Below, one piece after another: positions 1-10,866 of a DNA stretch of 64,000 nucleotides. A program made the position numbers and the translations under genes. Numbering within the stretch: position 1 is the stretch's first letter; each line of letters begins with the position of its first letter. The DNA comes from Mya arenaria (taxonomy: Eukaryota > Mollusca > Bivalvia > Myida > Myidae), in contig NC_069135.1 in the NCBI RefSeq assembly GCF_026914265.1, positions 35,287,756 through 35,351,755 of the forward strand, given 5' to 3'. The notes under the pieces were generated by a model. It did not search any database, had not been told where the DNA came from, and saw nothing but the letters and a program-made list of their open reading frames with translations.

Positions 1-1655
1 AAGGTATTACAGTACCACTGTTAATACGATTGTTTAAATTTACCCAAAATAATGGATTAATATCGAAAGCAGTGATGCTTATGAAGGATACTGTGTTTTA
101 TTCGAAAGAAAGGTGCAGAAAACACGGTGTGTCTAATTTATGAGATGAGAGTTGATCACTGTATATCATTTAGCACACACCAATTATTTAACATTTTTGC
201 GTTTTCAGCTATTAAATACACGGTTACATGCTTGTTATCAGTTATTAATATTTTCCGCAAAAGCGTTATTTAGGAGGAAGTAAAAGGTTTATCACTCAAA
301 ACTATTCGTTGGACAAGCGTATGTATTGATTTTAAATACGAGTGTCACTTTAAAAGTTATTATTTCCTTTAAGTACGCCTTTATGGACATGGAAAAAGAT
401 AACAACCTTGCTTTATAGTTTTCTCCTCAGATATGACAATGCTTTTGACGATTTTATGGCAATGGTAGACTTGAGACAGGGAAACATCAGATATGTCAAA
501 ATAATGAAACAGTATCCCTGAACCCTCATAATTGTAGCTAATCAAGCGGCGAGCCCCAGATAAATTCAAGGTTGTTTTTCAAGGTTGTTGTTATTGTTGA
601 AAAATAATGCTAAAAATGCATTGGATTTTATGTTTATTTCTTTGAAAAATTAAGTTCAGTTTAGTGTTTGCCAATGAGAACGCAGAAAAGTTTCGATTTT
701 TAAACACCCAGAAAGCCTATGAATAAAACAAACGTTTCAGATCCATAAAGTCATTAACTGGTAATGCTTTTGTGGCCTTTTTAGAGGTACGCTCATGATC
801 GCTTACTAGTACAGAGAGATTCGCGACAACACTAATCAAGTTATTATTTATTTTTGCTTTATCAAATATCGACATGGAGGCTGCGCTCAGCAAATGCCAA
901 TTGTTTAGTTAAGACAAATTGACCGATACCTATAACCAGACATTTGAATCTTGTGAAGTGCATTAAAACACACCTTAAGACATTGTGTTGGATTCTTCTT
1001 TACATATTGTATTTTAAGGCCCAATTACGTGTAATGAAATTAAAACTTGTCTGAAAACTTTAAAAAAAAAACACATATCAAGGAGATAAGCTAATTCATG
1101 ATTTTCGTTGATATAGAGATAAAGCGATACTGAACATTGAAGAAAATGGAGGGGAAAATTGTGGCTTAATTTGTCAAAATTGAAGCGATTTGATATACTA
1201 GTTTAATGTTGTTTTTTATTTAAAACATGCTTAAGAACAAAGTATCACTTTTATCAAGAGGCGTTTTCGTCTTAAACATTTGATACTTATTATTACCAGC
1301 CAATTATTTTATTATCAAAAAATATTTTCACTATAAAAGGCAAAAGCACCAATGAACTCGAATAACTGATTTCTTCAAAATTTTCGAATTTAATTTGTTT
1401 ACCAGCGCACTTACTATTGATATTCTAACTGCCGTAGGTATAAAGATATCACAAAAAGGTATGTGAGATACTGAAACAGATGTTAAAATTGTACTTTATA
1501 ACACATAGTTGCATTCCTGAATAAATACATATATCTGGATAACAAATAGGAACTATTAAACATATGCTAATCTTCGCAAGTTTACATTTATTGTCGGCGC
1601 CAGGACTGCGCGTCATCGTACTATTTGATGTTAATCTGTTGTGTCTATGTTGCAG
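1..1655 (+). other. Intron or 5' flank of the rolling-stone-like gene
   Basis: AT-rich sequence with no supportable coding exon. It ends in a polypyrimidine-poor but usable acceptor (TTGCAG, AG at 1654-1655). Upstream exons of the gene at 1656-2522 should lie to the left of the window or be too short to recognise here. Confidence 0.5.
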
Positions 1656-2522
1656 TGGGATATCCCGGCGCCTGTTTACGTGGTGTACCGGGTGTTGGTG
1701 TCCGCCTACTGCGTGTTCGCCTTCACACAGCTCTTCGTCACCGCTCAGGACCCTAACCACAGGCTGATGGCTTATCTCACCGTATGGACATACCTTCTGC
1801 TCACTATTTACTTTGTGTCTTCGTTGCTTGTGACGTTATACAGAACGTACATCGGACGTGGACGACGTCAGTCAGTATCAGAGACGGTCAGCTTCGCTAG
1901 ACAAACGGACGCAAACGTAAACGCTGTCACACAAAATGGCTACAGAAATCCAGCCTTTAACGATACAGAGAAACAGTCGAGAGCCGTTGTTGCCTCCAGT
2001 GCTTCGTTTCAAAATGGAAAAATTAATAACATAAGCGTAGAAACGTCAGTCTCTACATTGAACGAAGTTGACGCAACAGTGTGGTACATGAAGATTACTT
2101 GGCTGATTGGAGATTGTGTATACGTTTTTGCGCCAGTGGTGACCGTGGTGTACTTCGGCGCCCTCTACCCCGCCATTGGTCACACAAACTACGTTGACGT
2201 CAACGTACACGGCGTCAACAGCGTTTTCGTATTTATTGACGCTTTTATGGTCGCCCGCCCCGTCCGGCTTTTACACGCGATCTACCCAGTATTTTATGGC
2301 TTGTGCTATCTTATTTTCAGTATTATTTACTGGAGCGCTGATAAGGTAAATAACGTACTCTACAAGAACGTTTTGGACTGGAACCAGCCTGGACTTACGG
2401 TTGGTGTCGTTGCAGGTCTGACGTTCATCGTTATTCCGCTGCTACAATTGCTACATTACGGCATCTATCGGCTAAGATTGATCATGTACAGGCGGCTATA
2501 TGGACGGGAGTTTAATGACTGA
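1656..2522 (+). CDS. Protein rolling stone-like, terminal coding exon
   Basis: This exon encodes 288 residues and a TGA stop. It starts after TTGCAG with TGG GAT ATC; the few codons before it in the same frame are intron. Five to six hydrophobic segments are visible: VYVVYRVLVSAYCVFAF near the start, a second around AYLTVWTYLLLTIYFV, then a hydrophilic loop of about 85 residues rich in Ser, Asn and Thr, then ITWLIGDCVYVFAPVV, a segment around SVFVFIDAFM, PVRLLHAIYPVFYGLCYLIF and GLTVGVVAGLTFIVIPLL. The blocks HGVNSVF, PVRLLH and YPVFYGLCYLIFSIIYW followed by LDWNQPG are family hallmarks of rolling stone, a Drosophila plasma-membrane protein needed for myoblast fusion. The N-terminal exon or exons are missing, so this is partial. 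The family call is firm; the role in a mollusc is inference. Confidence 0.85.
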   Translation, partial: WDIPAPVYVVYRVLVSAYCVFAFTQLFVTAQDPNHRLMAYLTVWTYLLLTIYFVSSLLVTLYRTYIGRGRRQSVSETVSFARQTDANVNAVTQNGYRNPAFNDTEKQSRAVVASSASFQNGKINNISVETSVSTLNEVDATVWYMKITWLIGDCVYVFAPVVTVVYFGALYPAIGHTNYVDVNVHGVNSVFVFIDAFMVARPVRLLHAIYPVFYGLCYLIFSIIYWSADKVNNVLYKNVLDWNQPGLTVGVVAGLTFIVIPLLQLLHYGIYRLRLIMYRRLYGREFND

Positions 2523-3139
2523 AGACCAGTCGGGTTTCCTGTCTTGAACATGGGGTCCGTCCGTTTTGAAAAAAAAACGTTTTTGGAGTACAGCGTTCTC
2601 AAATTAAATTGTGTACATACTGAACACTGTTGCATAACAATTCTATCGGTGACAGCGATCACGCTTGATTGCATTCTGAACTCCTCGGCCATTTGTATCG
2701 AAAACAACCTCGGATGTAGGCTGGCACATCAGTAGAAGTACTTCGTAAAAAACTATAAACAGATAATAAGTTCATAAGAATGTTAATTTCATGCTTCAAA
2801 ATGACATGGAACGAACTGCAAACAAACCGAATTGGTGTTCACTTACTAAAGACCTTTTTTGTTTAGGTTTATTTGACGCATGGTTTTATCAAGAAATTGG
2901 TAATTATAATATTGGTTGAATTATTTTTGTCATTAGGCCTAAAAATGCTTTTGATTCAGGTTACCCGACCATACATACGAAATAGGCGCCGATCCTACTG
3001 TTTTTATAGTTAGTTGTTAAAAAAGAAGAGATATACAGAAGATAATTATGACACCATTCTCCAATGATGACAATAACTTTCTTATATAATGCCCATTAAA
3101 AAAGCCGACCTACCCTACCTGTTTTTGAAAAGGATGTAA
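2523..3139. other. 3' flank without a gene; one small element fragment
   Basis: Downstream flank of the rolling-stone-like gene. Positions 2672-2720 match the left end of the small inverted-repeat element that is complete at 19894-20183 (CATTCNGAACTCCTCGGCCA followed by ATCGAAAACAACCTCGGATG). The rest shows nothing I recognise. Confidence 0.5.
2672..2720 (+). mobile_element. Fragment of CATTCGG-type MITE
   Basis: About 49 bases match the left end of the complete copy at 19894-20183, including the downstream run AAAACAACCTCGGATGTA. A third end-only fragment lies at 30197-30232. Solo ends like these are usual decay products of such elements. Confidence 0.6.
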
Positions 3140-4190
3140 CCCTAACCAAACCATTTTTTAGGCTTCAAGTATAAGACTTCAGCCATACTTCAAAATATTG
3201 AGTGTTAAAAAGTTCCGTAAGTCTATTTCGAAATTGCGGTTATCCTTACACAGATTAAGCATTGAAACAGGTAGATGGAATAGACCGCAATCAAAACCAT
3301 TAAACGAACGTGTATGTACCATTTGTAATTTATTAGAAGACGAGCATCATTTTGTTTTAGAGTGCACATTGTATACTAGTTAGATATTTACATATTTACC
3401 TAGGTATTATATAAAACGTTCCAGTAGGCCTACTTTATTGGAACTTTTAAAGCTGCTCTCTCACAGATATACCACTTTTACAACTTTTTTTTTGTCTTAG
3501 AAAGAGCAAAGTTTTGCGTAAATATCTGCAAACCAATGATAAAATATTGCTGACAAAAATCAGATCGCAGATTCTCATATTTCCGTTCGAAAAATAATGT
3601 TTTATGGCTTACACCGTTAAAAAAGGTTTAAGAAAAATGCATAAAACATCAAGTTTTGAACTTAAATATAAAAATCTGCGATCTATTTTTTTGTCAGCAG
3701 TCTTATATAACTGGTTTCCATGGATTGTCGCAAACATTGTCTCTTTCCGAGACAAAAAATAAAAAAAAAGTTGTGTAAACGTTCAATCTGTGAGAGTGCA
3801 GTTTTAATTTCGAAAATGATGCATTTTGAAAAAAAATGTAAGTGTGTATATTTTTAAAGCATTTGAATTAAGAAACACTACGTTAAATTCCATGTAATTT
3901 GTACAGGTTTGTTGTAATTGTCATTTATTTGTTTGTTAACAATTACACAGTAACTTAATCAAGTGCTCTTATGAAAACAAAGATAAGTATTAACTATTGG
4001 TGCAACTCCATGTCCGCATGATTATATATTTATTGTTATGATTTATTCATACAATCGTTTTTGCATAAATTGTGTTTAGTATGTCATTGCTGCTTTTGCC
4101 GCCATTGTATATTTACATGTTTGCCAGATGGGTCTGTGACCTTCTTGGAAATAAATGTTTTGTTCTGTTCTGTTCTGTCCTATAATAAAG
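3140..4190 (+). pseudogene. LINE (non-LTR retrotransposon) 3' end relic, interrupted by a foldback element
   Basis: A decayed 3' end of a non-LTR retrotransposon. Positions 3198-3383 read LRLSLHRLSIETGRW, then RVCTICNLLEDEHHFVLEC, the Cys/His block that ends many LINE reverse-transcriptase proteins. A second coding piece, reading NFENDAF and later VCIF/KAF in shifted frames, resumes at about 3808 after a foldback element at 3451-3803. The 3' end carries TTGGAAATAAATG followed by three TTCTG units near 4163-4180, a typical short-repeat LINE tail. The 5' part is absent. Stops and frame changes show it is dead. Confidence 0.75.
3451..3803. mobile_element. Foldback MITE, family F1, copy 1
   Basis: A full-length inverted repeat of about 350 bp. 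Left end AGCTGCTCTCTCACAGATA, right end TCTGTGAGAGTGCAGTT, flanked on both sides by TTAA (3447-3450 and 3804-3807). The two arms match almost to the centre, including the blocks ACCAATGATAAAATATTGCTGACAAAAA and its complement. TTAA target duplication is the habit of piggyBac-type transposases; that assignment is inference. It sits inside the LINE relic, so it is younger than that LINE. Confidence 0.8.
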
Positions 4191-4519
4191 GGTTGCTAGT
4201 CGGCTAGCTTGTGACCACTATAGTGACCGCTGTCGGCTTACTAAAACATCAAATGTTTTTGTTATTCGTATAAAAATTTATCTTGCTTATGGAACGGAGT
4301 TTGAGTCAGTGATAAATATTTAAACAAATAAAAGAAGATAATTGTATATATTTTTTTTGTCTCATTTAGTACATTTACAGTCAATTGATCGTTGACCAAC
4401 GTAGGGCTGCCAGATAGGCCAAATATGGCTATGGGCAAACATCAATTGTCACAGACATGATGCAGTCTTTACAGTGACGTAGGCATGGTCATAGAAGAAT
4501 AGATAACAGGCTCCCTCGT
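4191..4519. other. No feature seen
   Basis: AT-rich intergenic sequence between the LINE tail and the 95-bp minisatellite. I see no reading frame, RNA gene or repeat that I can support. Confidence 0.4.
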
Positions 4520-5190
4520 ACAAAATAACACATAACCTAATAGTGTATCCATCCCCATCTCTGGCTACCTTATCTCACTGACAAGACGAGCTTGACATGA
4601 ACACAACTCCTCTTACAGATAAGTATAGCACACAACCTTATAGCCTTCCCCATCTCTGGCTACCTTATTCCACTGACAAGATCATCTCGACATTTTCACA
4701 GCTCCTCTTACAGATAAGTATAGCACACAACCTTATAGCCATCCCCATCCCTAGGTACCTTATTCCACTGACAAGATCATCTCGACATTACCACAGCTCC
4801 TCTTACAGATAAGTATAGCACACAACCTTATAGCCATCCCCATCCATAGGTACCTTATTCCACTGACCAGATCATCTCGACATTACCACAGCTCCTCTTA
4901 CAGATAAGTATAGCACACAACCTTATAGCCATCCCCATCCCTAGGTACCTTATTCCACTGACAAGATCATCTCGACATTTTCACAGCTCCTCTTACAGAT
5001 AAGTATAGCACACAACCTTATAGCCATCCCCATTCCTGGCTACCTTATTCCACTGACAAGATCATCTCGACATTACCACAGCTCCTCTTACAGATAAGTA
5101 TAGCACACAACCTTATAGCCATCTCCATTTCTAGGTACCTTATTCCACTGACCAGATCATCTCGACATTATCGCAGGTCCTCTTACAGAT
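4520..5190 (+). repeat. 95-bp minisatellite, about 7 units
   Basis: The marker CTCCTCTTACAGAT recurs at an exact 95-base spacing (ending at 4620, 4715, 4810, 4905, 5000, 5095 and 5190). Units are highly similar. Translated, each unit holds YLIPLTRSSRHY followed by SSSYR, which resembles the stretch that precedes the C-terminal block of LINE proteins. The array runs straight into such a C-terminal block at 5191, so it appears to be an amplified piece of LINE coding sequence. Because 95 is not a multiple of 3, the frame changes with each unit. Confidence 0.85.
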
Positions 5191-5350
5191 TAATTTTGCC
5201 ACCACCGACTACTACACATTCTCTTTCCTCCCAAGAGCTGTCTTCCATTGGAACAACCTCCCACCCAACATAGTGGCCTGCCCTACCCTGGAGCAGTTCA
5301 GTCAGGCTGTCTGCCAGATTGAACATGTCTCGCCACAGGGAGCTATCAAA
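5191..5350 (+). pseudogene. LINE C-terminal coding relic
   Basis: In one frame this reads TTDYYTFSFLPRAVFHWNNL, then PPNIVACPTLEQFSQAV, the classic C-terminus of CR1/Jockey-like reverse-transcriptase proteins (F-x-PR then W-N-x-LP). No complete frame or stop-to-stop protein remains, and the left part has been replaced by the 95-bp array. Confidence 0.75.
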
Positions 5351-6167
5351 ACTTTTTTACTTTTTAACCTAATCTGTATCTCCATATTTCAACTTATAAA
5401 AAATACTGTTTCTTTCACAACTTTTACAAACATTCCTGCAGCTTGACGCGCAAATTTCTACTTCCCAAGTAAGGGTATGATATTAATGGAAAATGGATGG
5501 ACAGAACAAGACGATGCTAGTTGACTCAAGATTATTAGGTTTAATTTTAAAGTTCGCAAATATAAAACATTTCTGAAGAAAAAACACAAGAAACTTTAAG
5601 TATAGCCAAGAAATGAAATTGAAACACGAGCGTGATCTTCTTTGGAACGCCTCAACTCTCTTATGTTGTGACATCTTATGTTTATTTTTAACTGACATTT
5701 CATTATATATAACAAACATGTTATTATGTCTAAATGAACTGTTATTTGTTATTTTGTCTAGCAAACATATTATCTGTCTAAATGAAAATTAGTATGTCGA
5801 ACTGACATGTTCTTATGTCGAAGGACATGTTCTGATTTCTAAATAGCATGTTAGTTTGTCTAACTGTCAACTGACATGGTTTAATGTCTAATTAGCATGT
5901 TATTTTATCTAGCTCACGATGAATAATGGCCAACCGAGGTATTGTCAATACCCGTCTTATCACGTCAAGAGACGCTATGTTGCTGTTGAAAAAATACCAA
6001 GAGACTAAAGCTATTTGATAATCATTTGAGTATCAGGCGGCGATAATTAAAAGAAAAAATTATATAATTATCTACATTATAAGAAAATGGTTATATATAC
6101 ATTTAAAAACACCTGGAAAGAATTTATGCTGTACGGAATCGTATAAGTCCCATCGCGTTCCCACCCC
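5351..6167. other. No gene; contains a degenerate 22-bp repeat patch
   Basis: Intergenic. The only structure I see is the short tandem patch at 5715-5912, listed separately. Confidence 0.4.
5715..5912. repeat. Degenerate 21-23 bp tandem repeat (ACATGTTNTTATGTCTAACTG type)
   Basis: Eight or nine imperfect units with the words ACATG and TATGTCTAA/TGTCGAA recurring every 21 to 23 bases. A cleaner patch of the same kind, on the complementary strand, lies at 10745-10866. Confidence 0.6.
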
Positions 6168-6708
6168 TCGTCTTTGAAAATGCCCAAGAAGAAACCCCCA
6201 CGATATTTGTTTGCTCAAATGCTGCATATGCACGGCGGGGAATCCACGTGACCAAATGGTAGGTTTCAGTGCAAGATGGCGTCACCAAAACGCTAGACTC
6301 GAGCCGAAAATCAAGGCAATACATATAATTATAAAAGTTTCTTTATTTTTTAACATAGCCTATCATATGTCCACCTACCTAGTGTGTAATAGCATATCCA
6401 TGTTTTCCTTGAAACTTTAACCGTTCTCGAGAACACTTCTGCAATGATTCCAAAATGTACGAAATCCGACTGGTAGGTTACAGTTCCATTTATCATTTTG
6501 GCTCGGATTTAGCAGAAAATGAGGTTGTAATTTGGGAAAATCGCAAAAACACTTAAGTTTTGTTTAAACATAACAGGCATATGCATTTGGCAACGAATAT
6601 TTTAATGATTTTAAAAGATATGAGGACGAAAAGAAAATGATAGGTTGCAGCTCCGATTTTTGAAGAGATAGGTTGCAGTTCCATATAAAGGTTGTCGTCT
6701 GGACTGCA
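6168..6708 (+). repeat. Dispersed repeat F5, copy 1 (inverted partner at 9651-10335)
   Basis: About 540 bp matching the complement of 9651-10335 nearly base for base over most of its length. It includes GGCGGGGAATCCACGTGACC, CGTTCTCGAGAACACTTCTG and the pair of GATAGGTTGCAG words near the right end. No long reading frame is shared, so a non-autonomous element or segmental copy is likely. Confidence 0.8.
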
Positions 6709-6843
6709 AATTATGTAATGTGATTGTATCACTGATATTGTATACAAGCATGGAGGAATTGAAATGTGACAAACTGTTTTTTTTATGAATTAAAGATATA
6801 TATATATATATAGGATTATTGAATAATATCACGTTTAATATAT

Positions 6844-6914
6844 AAATAAATGTTAAACATCCTGATATTATATACACGTCGTGTATATAATATCAGGATA
6901 TTTAACATTTTTAT
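6844..6914. repeat. Near-perfect palindrome of about 70 bp
   Basis: Two arms meet at 6879. The inner arms (TATACACG / CGTGTATA) are perfect, and CCTGATATTATATACACG mirrors CGTGTATATAATATCAGG. Only one mismatch is seen until about 30 bases from the centre; the arms end in AAATAAATG / CATTTTTATTT. There is almost no loop, so it could extrude as a cruciform or mark a very short foldback element. Confidence 0.8.
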
Positions 6915-6961
6915 TTATTTACTGCCGATATATTATTATGTGAAGTATTATGGATACAACT

Positions 6962-7510
6962 TTTTTACCACCTCAGATAAGTACATCCAATAATTTAACC
7001 ATGCTAGATATTCTTATCTTGCCCACGGGCAAAGATAAAATGCCCGTATGGAACTCCTTTTTAATGGTCACCACATTGTAATTACCTCCCTTGTTGAAGA
7101 CTGTCGTCTGTAGCATCATGGAAACCTTATCTTGTGGCAATATTTAGAATGCTAGTTAATTATTTCTCGCTTCGAATGTCACCATAAAACAGTTTTCACG
7201 CACCATTCAAGAAATAATGGTTCACTCTCCTTAGGACTATTTAAAGACCGATTTTACTATTGATTAAATCGGAATCACTGCGCGCATATCCATGACAACC
7301 ACGAAGTATCTCATATCCATACGCAATTATTTTCACTATGCACAAAAGAGTTCCAGCAAAAAACTCATTTTCAAAAATTATTTTTAACTGAGGTGGGAGA
7401 AAAACCATCTACCATAGCCGCTCGCGTATGAAAGGGTAAACCTCGTTTCCGCAAAACACCCTACGCTCGGGACGGAATGAACCTATCTTACACTCTCGGC
7501 CATGGAAGAA
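6962..7510. mobile_element. Composite MITE F3, copy 1
   Basis: A miniature element with inverted ends TACCACCTCAG (left, 6967) and CTGAGGTGGGAGAAAAA (right, about 7388-7404), followed by one arm of a hairpin unit (TTTCCGCAAAACACCCTACG, then GAACCTATCTTACACTC). The same two parts sit side by side, in opposite orientation, at 37397-37975. Partial copies lie at 59375-59572 and 63103-63248. No coding capacity. Confidence 0.75.
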
Positions 7511-7914
7511 ACTTATAACCTTTATCCTGATCAAGTGTTAAAGATTTCTTTAGTTGAAGTTACCTTTAGGTTAACACAAGGTTTAATAAACAAAAAATAC
7601 CAATCACTTGTTTGGTATTTGTTCATTTAAACTAAGGTGGTCTCAATTGGTCCAATGGAGGAATAAGCTAGGTTTAAACCACATCATCCTGCGATTAAAC
7701 AATATTTTTGCATATAAAATGCATGTTGACATTGAAAACTAGTCGAGTTTAATTCGTTGATATTGTTCAAACGCAAGCAACAAAGTTAAACGTTATACTT
7801 AACTAAAATGACAAACATTGCCTTTCATGAGTTCTGCTTACATGAACTGGTGACCAAATATGTATTACATGTAATATGTAAGGAGCGATTTAAAAGTTCA
7901 AACGTAATTGGGTA
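7511..7914. other. No feature seen
   Basis: AT-rich intergenic sequence without a frame or repeat that I can support. Confidence 0.4.
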
Positions 7915-8838
7915 ATAAATATATATAGCTTTATTTTCCCCATTTTCTGGAGATGTACATGGTATATGGTAATACATACATAAGCATGAATATTTACAAA
8001 CACAATACAAATTTGATAGTACATAGTAATGAAAGAAAGTCACAGTAACATAAATTGCGACAAGTTTGTTTTATACGCATTAAGTTGGTCTCGTTTATAA
8101 ATTATAATTTAGCCGCTGCATACAAGTCTGATCTTACAAACGATAAAGAACAATGATAATGCATCGGCTAAAATCAATAGACTATTTCCTATTAATTTAA
8201 GCAATATTTCTTCGAAAGCGAAATAGAAATAGCTGTTTAAGGATTAGCTCATTTTGTCGAGTGGCATTGTCATTGGTGAAGTGCACGCATCTAAATGCGT
8301 CTTAGTTTAACACATCATTGTATAATTTAGCACAGTTGATAAGGAAGTCCGGGTATAATTGTACATCGAGTACCTTTATCAAATGCTCGTCGATTTTGCC
8401 AAGTGTGTATATAATGAAGGACTGTCTCGATATCGTACTAAGTAAGTCATACATCGGTCCACTCAAACTTTTAATCGCCACCAGGAATAAAAGTCGCGAA
8501 TAGCTATTGTTATTTGAGCAACACTCGAACATCAAGTGCTCGAGCTCATGGCTGCATTGTCGATGGCATAAACGGCAATCAATCGGCTGGTCTGGGGGAC
8601 GCTGGCAGCAAACACATGCTAGCAGCTGCATGAGGGAGAGGCTCTCGGGACGAGCTCTCGCGACGGACCACACACTTGATAGGCACAGATGCGGATAGAT
8701 CTGTTTAAACAGATCAAAGTCAGAGCTTATGTCCATTCTCGCTTTCCATGCATTCACTTCGTGGTTGTAGACAGCTGTTTTGCAGACACGTTTCCAGATG
8801 TACTTGTTTGGGAATGACACTTTGACTAGGTTCAATAT
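7915..8838 (-). pseudogene. LINE 3' end relic, minus strand
   Basis: On the minus strand 8302-8835 encodes 177 open residues. The block CRLCHRQCSHELEHLMFEC, preceded by HLCLSSVWSVARARPESLSL, fits the C-terminal Cys/His region of a non-LTR retrotransposon protein. A minus-strand AATAAA-like word lies near 7930, which may mark the 3' end. The upstream part (reverse-transcriptase core) is absent, so the copy is 5' truncated as most LINE copies are. The family is only roughly placed. Confidence 0.6.
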
Positions 8839-9650
8839 ATAATATTACAACACACACACATATATATATTAAAGCTAAAATATCAAATGTAAGAACGGCA
8901 TCAGCATAACATGAACTTTTTACTATGATATTTACAGTGAAAATGGATATATTTGTCGTGTTTTTTTGTTATGAGAATGGCACATGAGTCTTTTCCGATG
9001 ATCTTTGTTGGAAGCTGTTTCGACAAATTTCATCTAGCCTTTTCCCAACGTACACCTAAAGTTTCCCTTTGTATTGCATTTCTGTCTGTGGGTGCTGTCG
9101 CTTTCTTTCTGCGTGAGGCCAGTCTTGACCTCACCTTGTGATCAAACGAATGCTCACTGAACACTTCTTTTGTTTTGTTGTATCGCTGCCATTTTTTTTG
9201 GTTGGCTGTTTAGATATCCTGCATTCATTTCGTTTAGGTTGATGAAGGGAAAGACTCTCTTATTCGTGTCATTGGTCTAAAAGATAAAAATGCATTCCAT
9301 ATGATATATCGAAAATTGCAAAACATCGATTTACACGTAATACAATAAAAGTATACTGGTGTGCAGATTTTATCACAGATAATGGTTTAACAATTCAACT
9401 CTAAACGTGTAATACATCAATTTGTCACAGAAAACAAATCATTAATGATGGTAACCTTATAAATAAGTAAGCAGAAAAATCAAAAGTATAAAAACAGCAG
9501 TCTCGATGTGATTTTCAATGATTTTATAATTTTAGATTATGTTATAACTATGTAAAACGAACAATGGTATAGAAAAATATCAGTTGAGTTTTATGGGAAC
9601 CTATATGTTTGGCTTGAACACTAAAACTAAGTCAAAGAATCTGCAGTCCA
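8839..9650. other. No feature seen
   Basis: Intergenic. A short AC/AT dinucleotide run lies near 8848-8870. The 62-codon frame at 8953-9141 has no motif I recognise and is not supported. Confidence 0.4.
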
Positions 9651-10335
9651 GATAGCAACCAAATTATGGAACTGCAACCTATCTCTTCAAAAATCGGAGC
9701 TGCAACCTATCATTTTCTTTTCGTCCTCATATCTTTTAAAATCATTAAAATATTCGTTCCTAAATGCATGTGCCTGTTATGTTTAAACAAAACTTAAGTG
9801 TTTTATGCGATTTTCCCAAATTATAACCTCATTTTCCGCTAAATCCGAGCCAAAATGATAAATGGAACTGTAACCTACCAGTCGGATTTCGTACATTTTG
9901 GAAACATAGCCGAAGTGTTCTCGAGAACGGTTAAAGTTTCAAGGAAAACATGGATATGCTAATACAAACTAAGTAGGTGGGCATATGATAGGCTATGTTA
10001 AAAATTAAAGAAACTATTATAATTATATGTATTACCTTGATTTTCGGCTCGAGTCTAGCGTTTTGGTGACGCCATCTTGCACTGAAACCAACCATTTGGT
10101 CACGTGGATTCCCCGCCGTGATATGTTTTGTACAATAATTTGTGCCGCATTTTTTCCAGACAAACGTATTAAAAAAAAGAAACACCGAAGTAAATGTCAA
10201 ATCTCTCAAATTTATTTTTATTGAATTTCTAAAGTTTATAATATTATTTTTATGCAAAGTACTACAAAATTGAAAAATAATTATAAAAATTGTAACAACA
10301 AATGTCGCTTTTTTCTTGGGCAATATTTGAGACGA
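9651..10335 (-). repeat. Dispersed repeat F5, copy 2 (inverted relative to 6168-6708)
   Basis: The complement of this segment follows copy 1 from CTGGACTGCAG through the GCAACCTATC words, the CTCGAGAACGG block and the GGCGGGGAATCC block. Between about 10121 and 10305 it carries roughly 185 extra bases absent from copy 1, then matching resumes (TTGCCCAAGAA, CTCGTCT on the complement). The extra block is an insertion here or a deletion in copy 1. Confidence 0.75.
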
Positions 10336-10625
10336 GGTGTAGTATCGCGATGGTCCTAATCAATATTGAAAGGATGTTATTATTTTGAGTTATTTTAGAT
10401 GTTCGTTCTTGAATGAGAAATATTTTAAACAGCAAGACAAGAAGAGTGCATTAAGTCGAGGGAGGCTATACTTACATGTAGGTGTACATATAATTTTCTT
10501 CTCTTATAACACGTATACAAATATACTTGTCAAATGAGCGTGTTATAATGTGCAAAGCACATGCCTTTTTGTCCACAATATATGTTAAATTGCCAAATGA
10601 ACTTGTTGTTATATTGACCGTATTA
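10336..10625. other. No feature seen
   Basis: AT-rich intergenic sequence without recognisable content. Confidence 0.4.
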
Positions 10626-10740
10626 TGCACCAGTCAATTGCAACCACGCCCCCCCCCAGGTCCGGGGGTATACCGGGGAAAGCCGGGGAAATGCGCCGTG
10701 TTTTGACCTTTCAGGTGGTCCCGCAGTGCCGGGTGAATGC
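10626..10740 (+). mobile_element. MITE F4, left half only
   Basis: Begins TGCACCAGTCAATTGCAACC then a C-run, and matches the left part of the complete copies at 16176-16487 and 30869-31214 (the GGTCCGGGG, GCCGTGTTTT and CAGGTGGTCCC blocks). The copy stops at GTGAATGCGATG, where a 22-bp tandem repeat begins. Confidence 0.7.
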
Positions 10741-10744
10741 GATG

Positions 10745-10866
10745 TCGGTTAGACATAATTACATGTCAGTTTGACATAATCACATGGCGGTTAGACATAA
10801 TTACATGCCAGTTCGACATTATCACATGTCAGTTCGACATAATCACATGTCAGTTCGACATAATAG
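10745..10866. repeat. 22-bp tandem repeat, about 5-6 units
   Basis: Units of the form ACATGTCAGTTCGACATAATC repeat head to tail. They abut the truncated F4 element on the left and the decayed reading frame on the right, and add a few spurious codons (VELTCDY) to that frame. There are no unique spacers, so this is not a CRISPR-like array. Confidence 0.75.

Noticed and set aside
4597..4812. 71-codon frame in the 95-bp array
   Set aside because: The frame changes with every unit because 95 is not divisible by 3.
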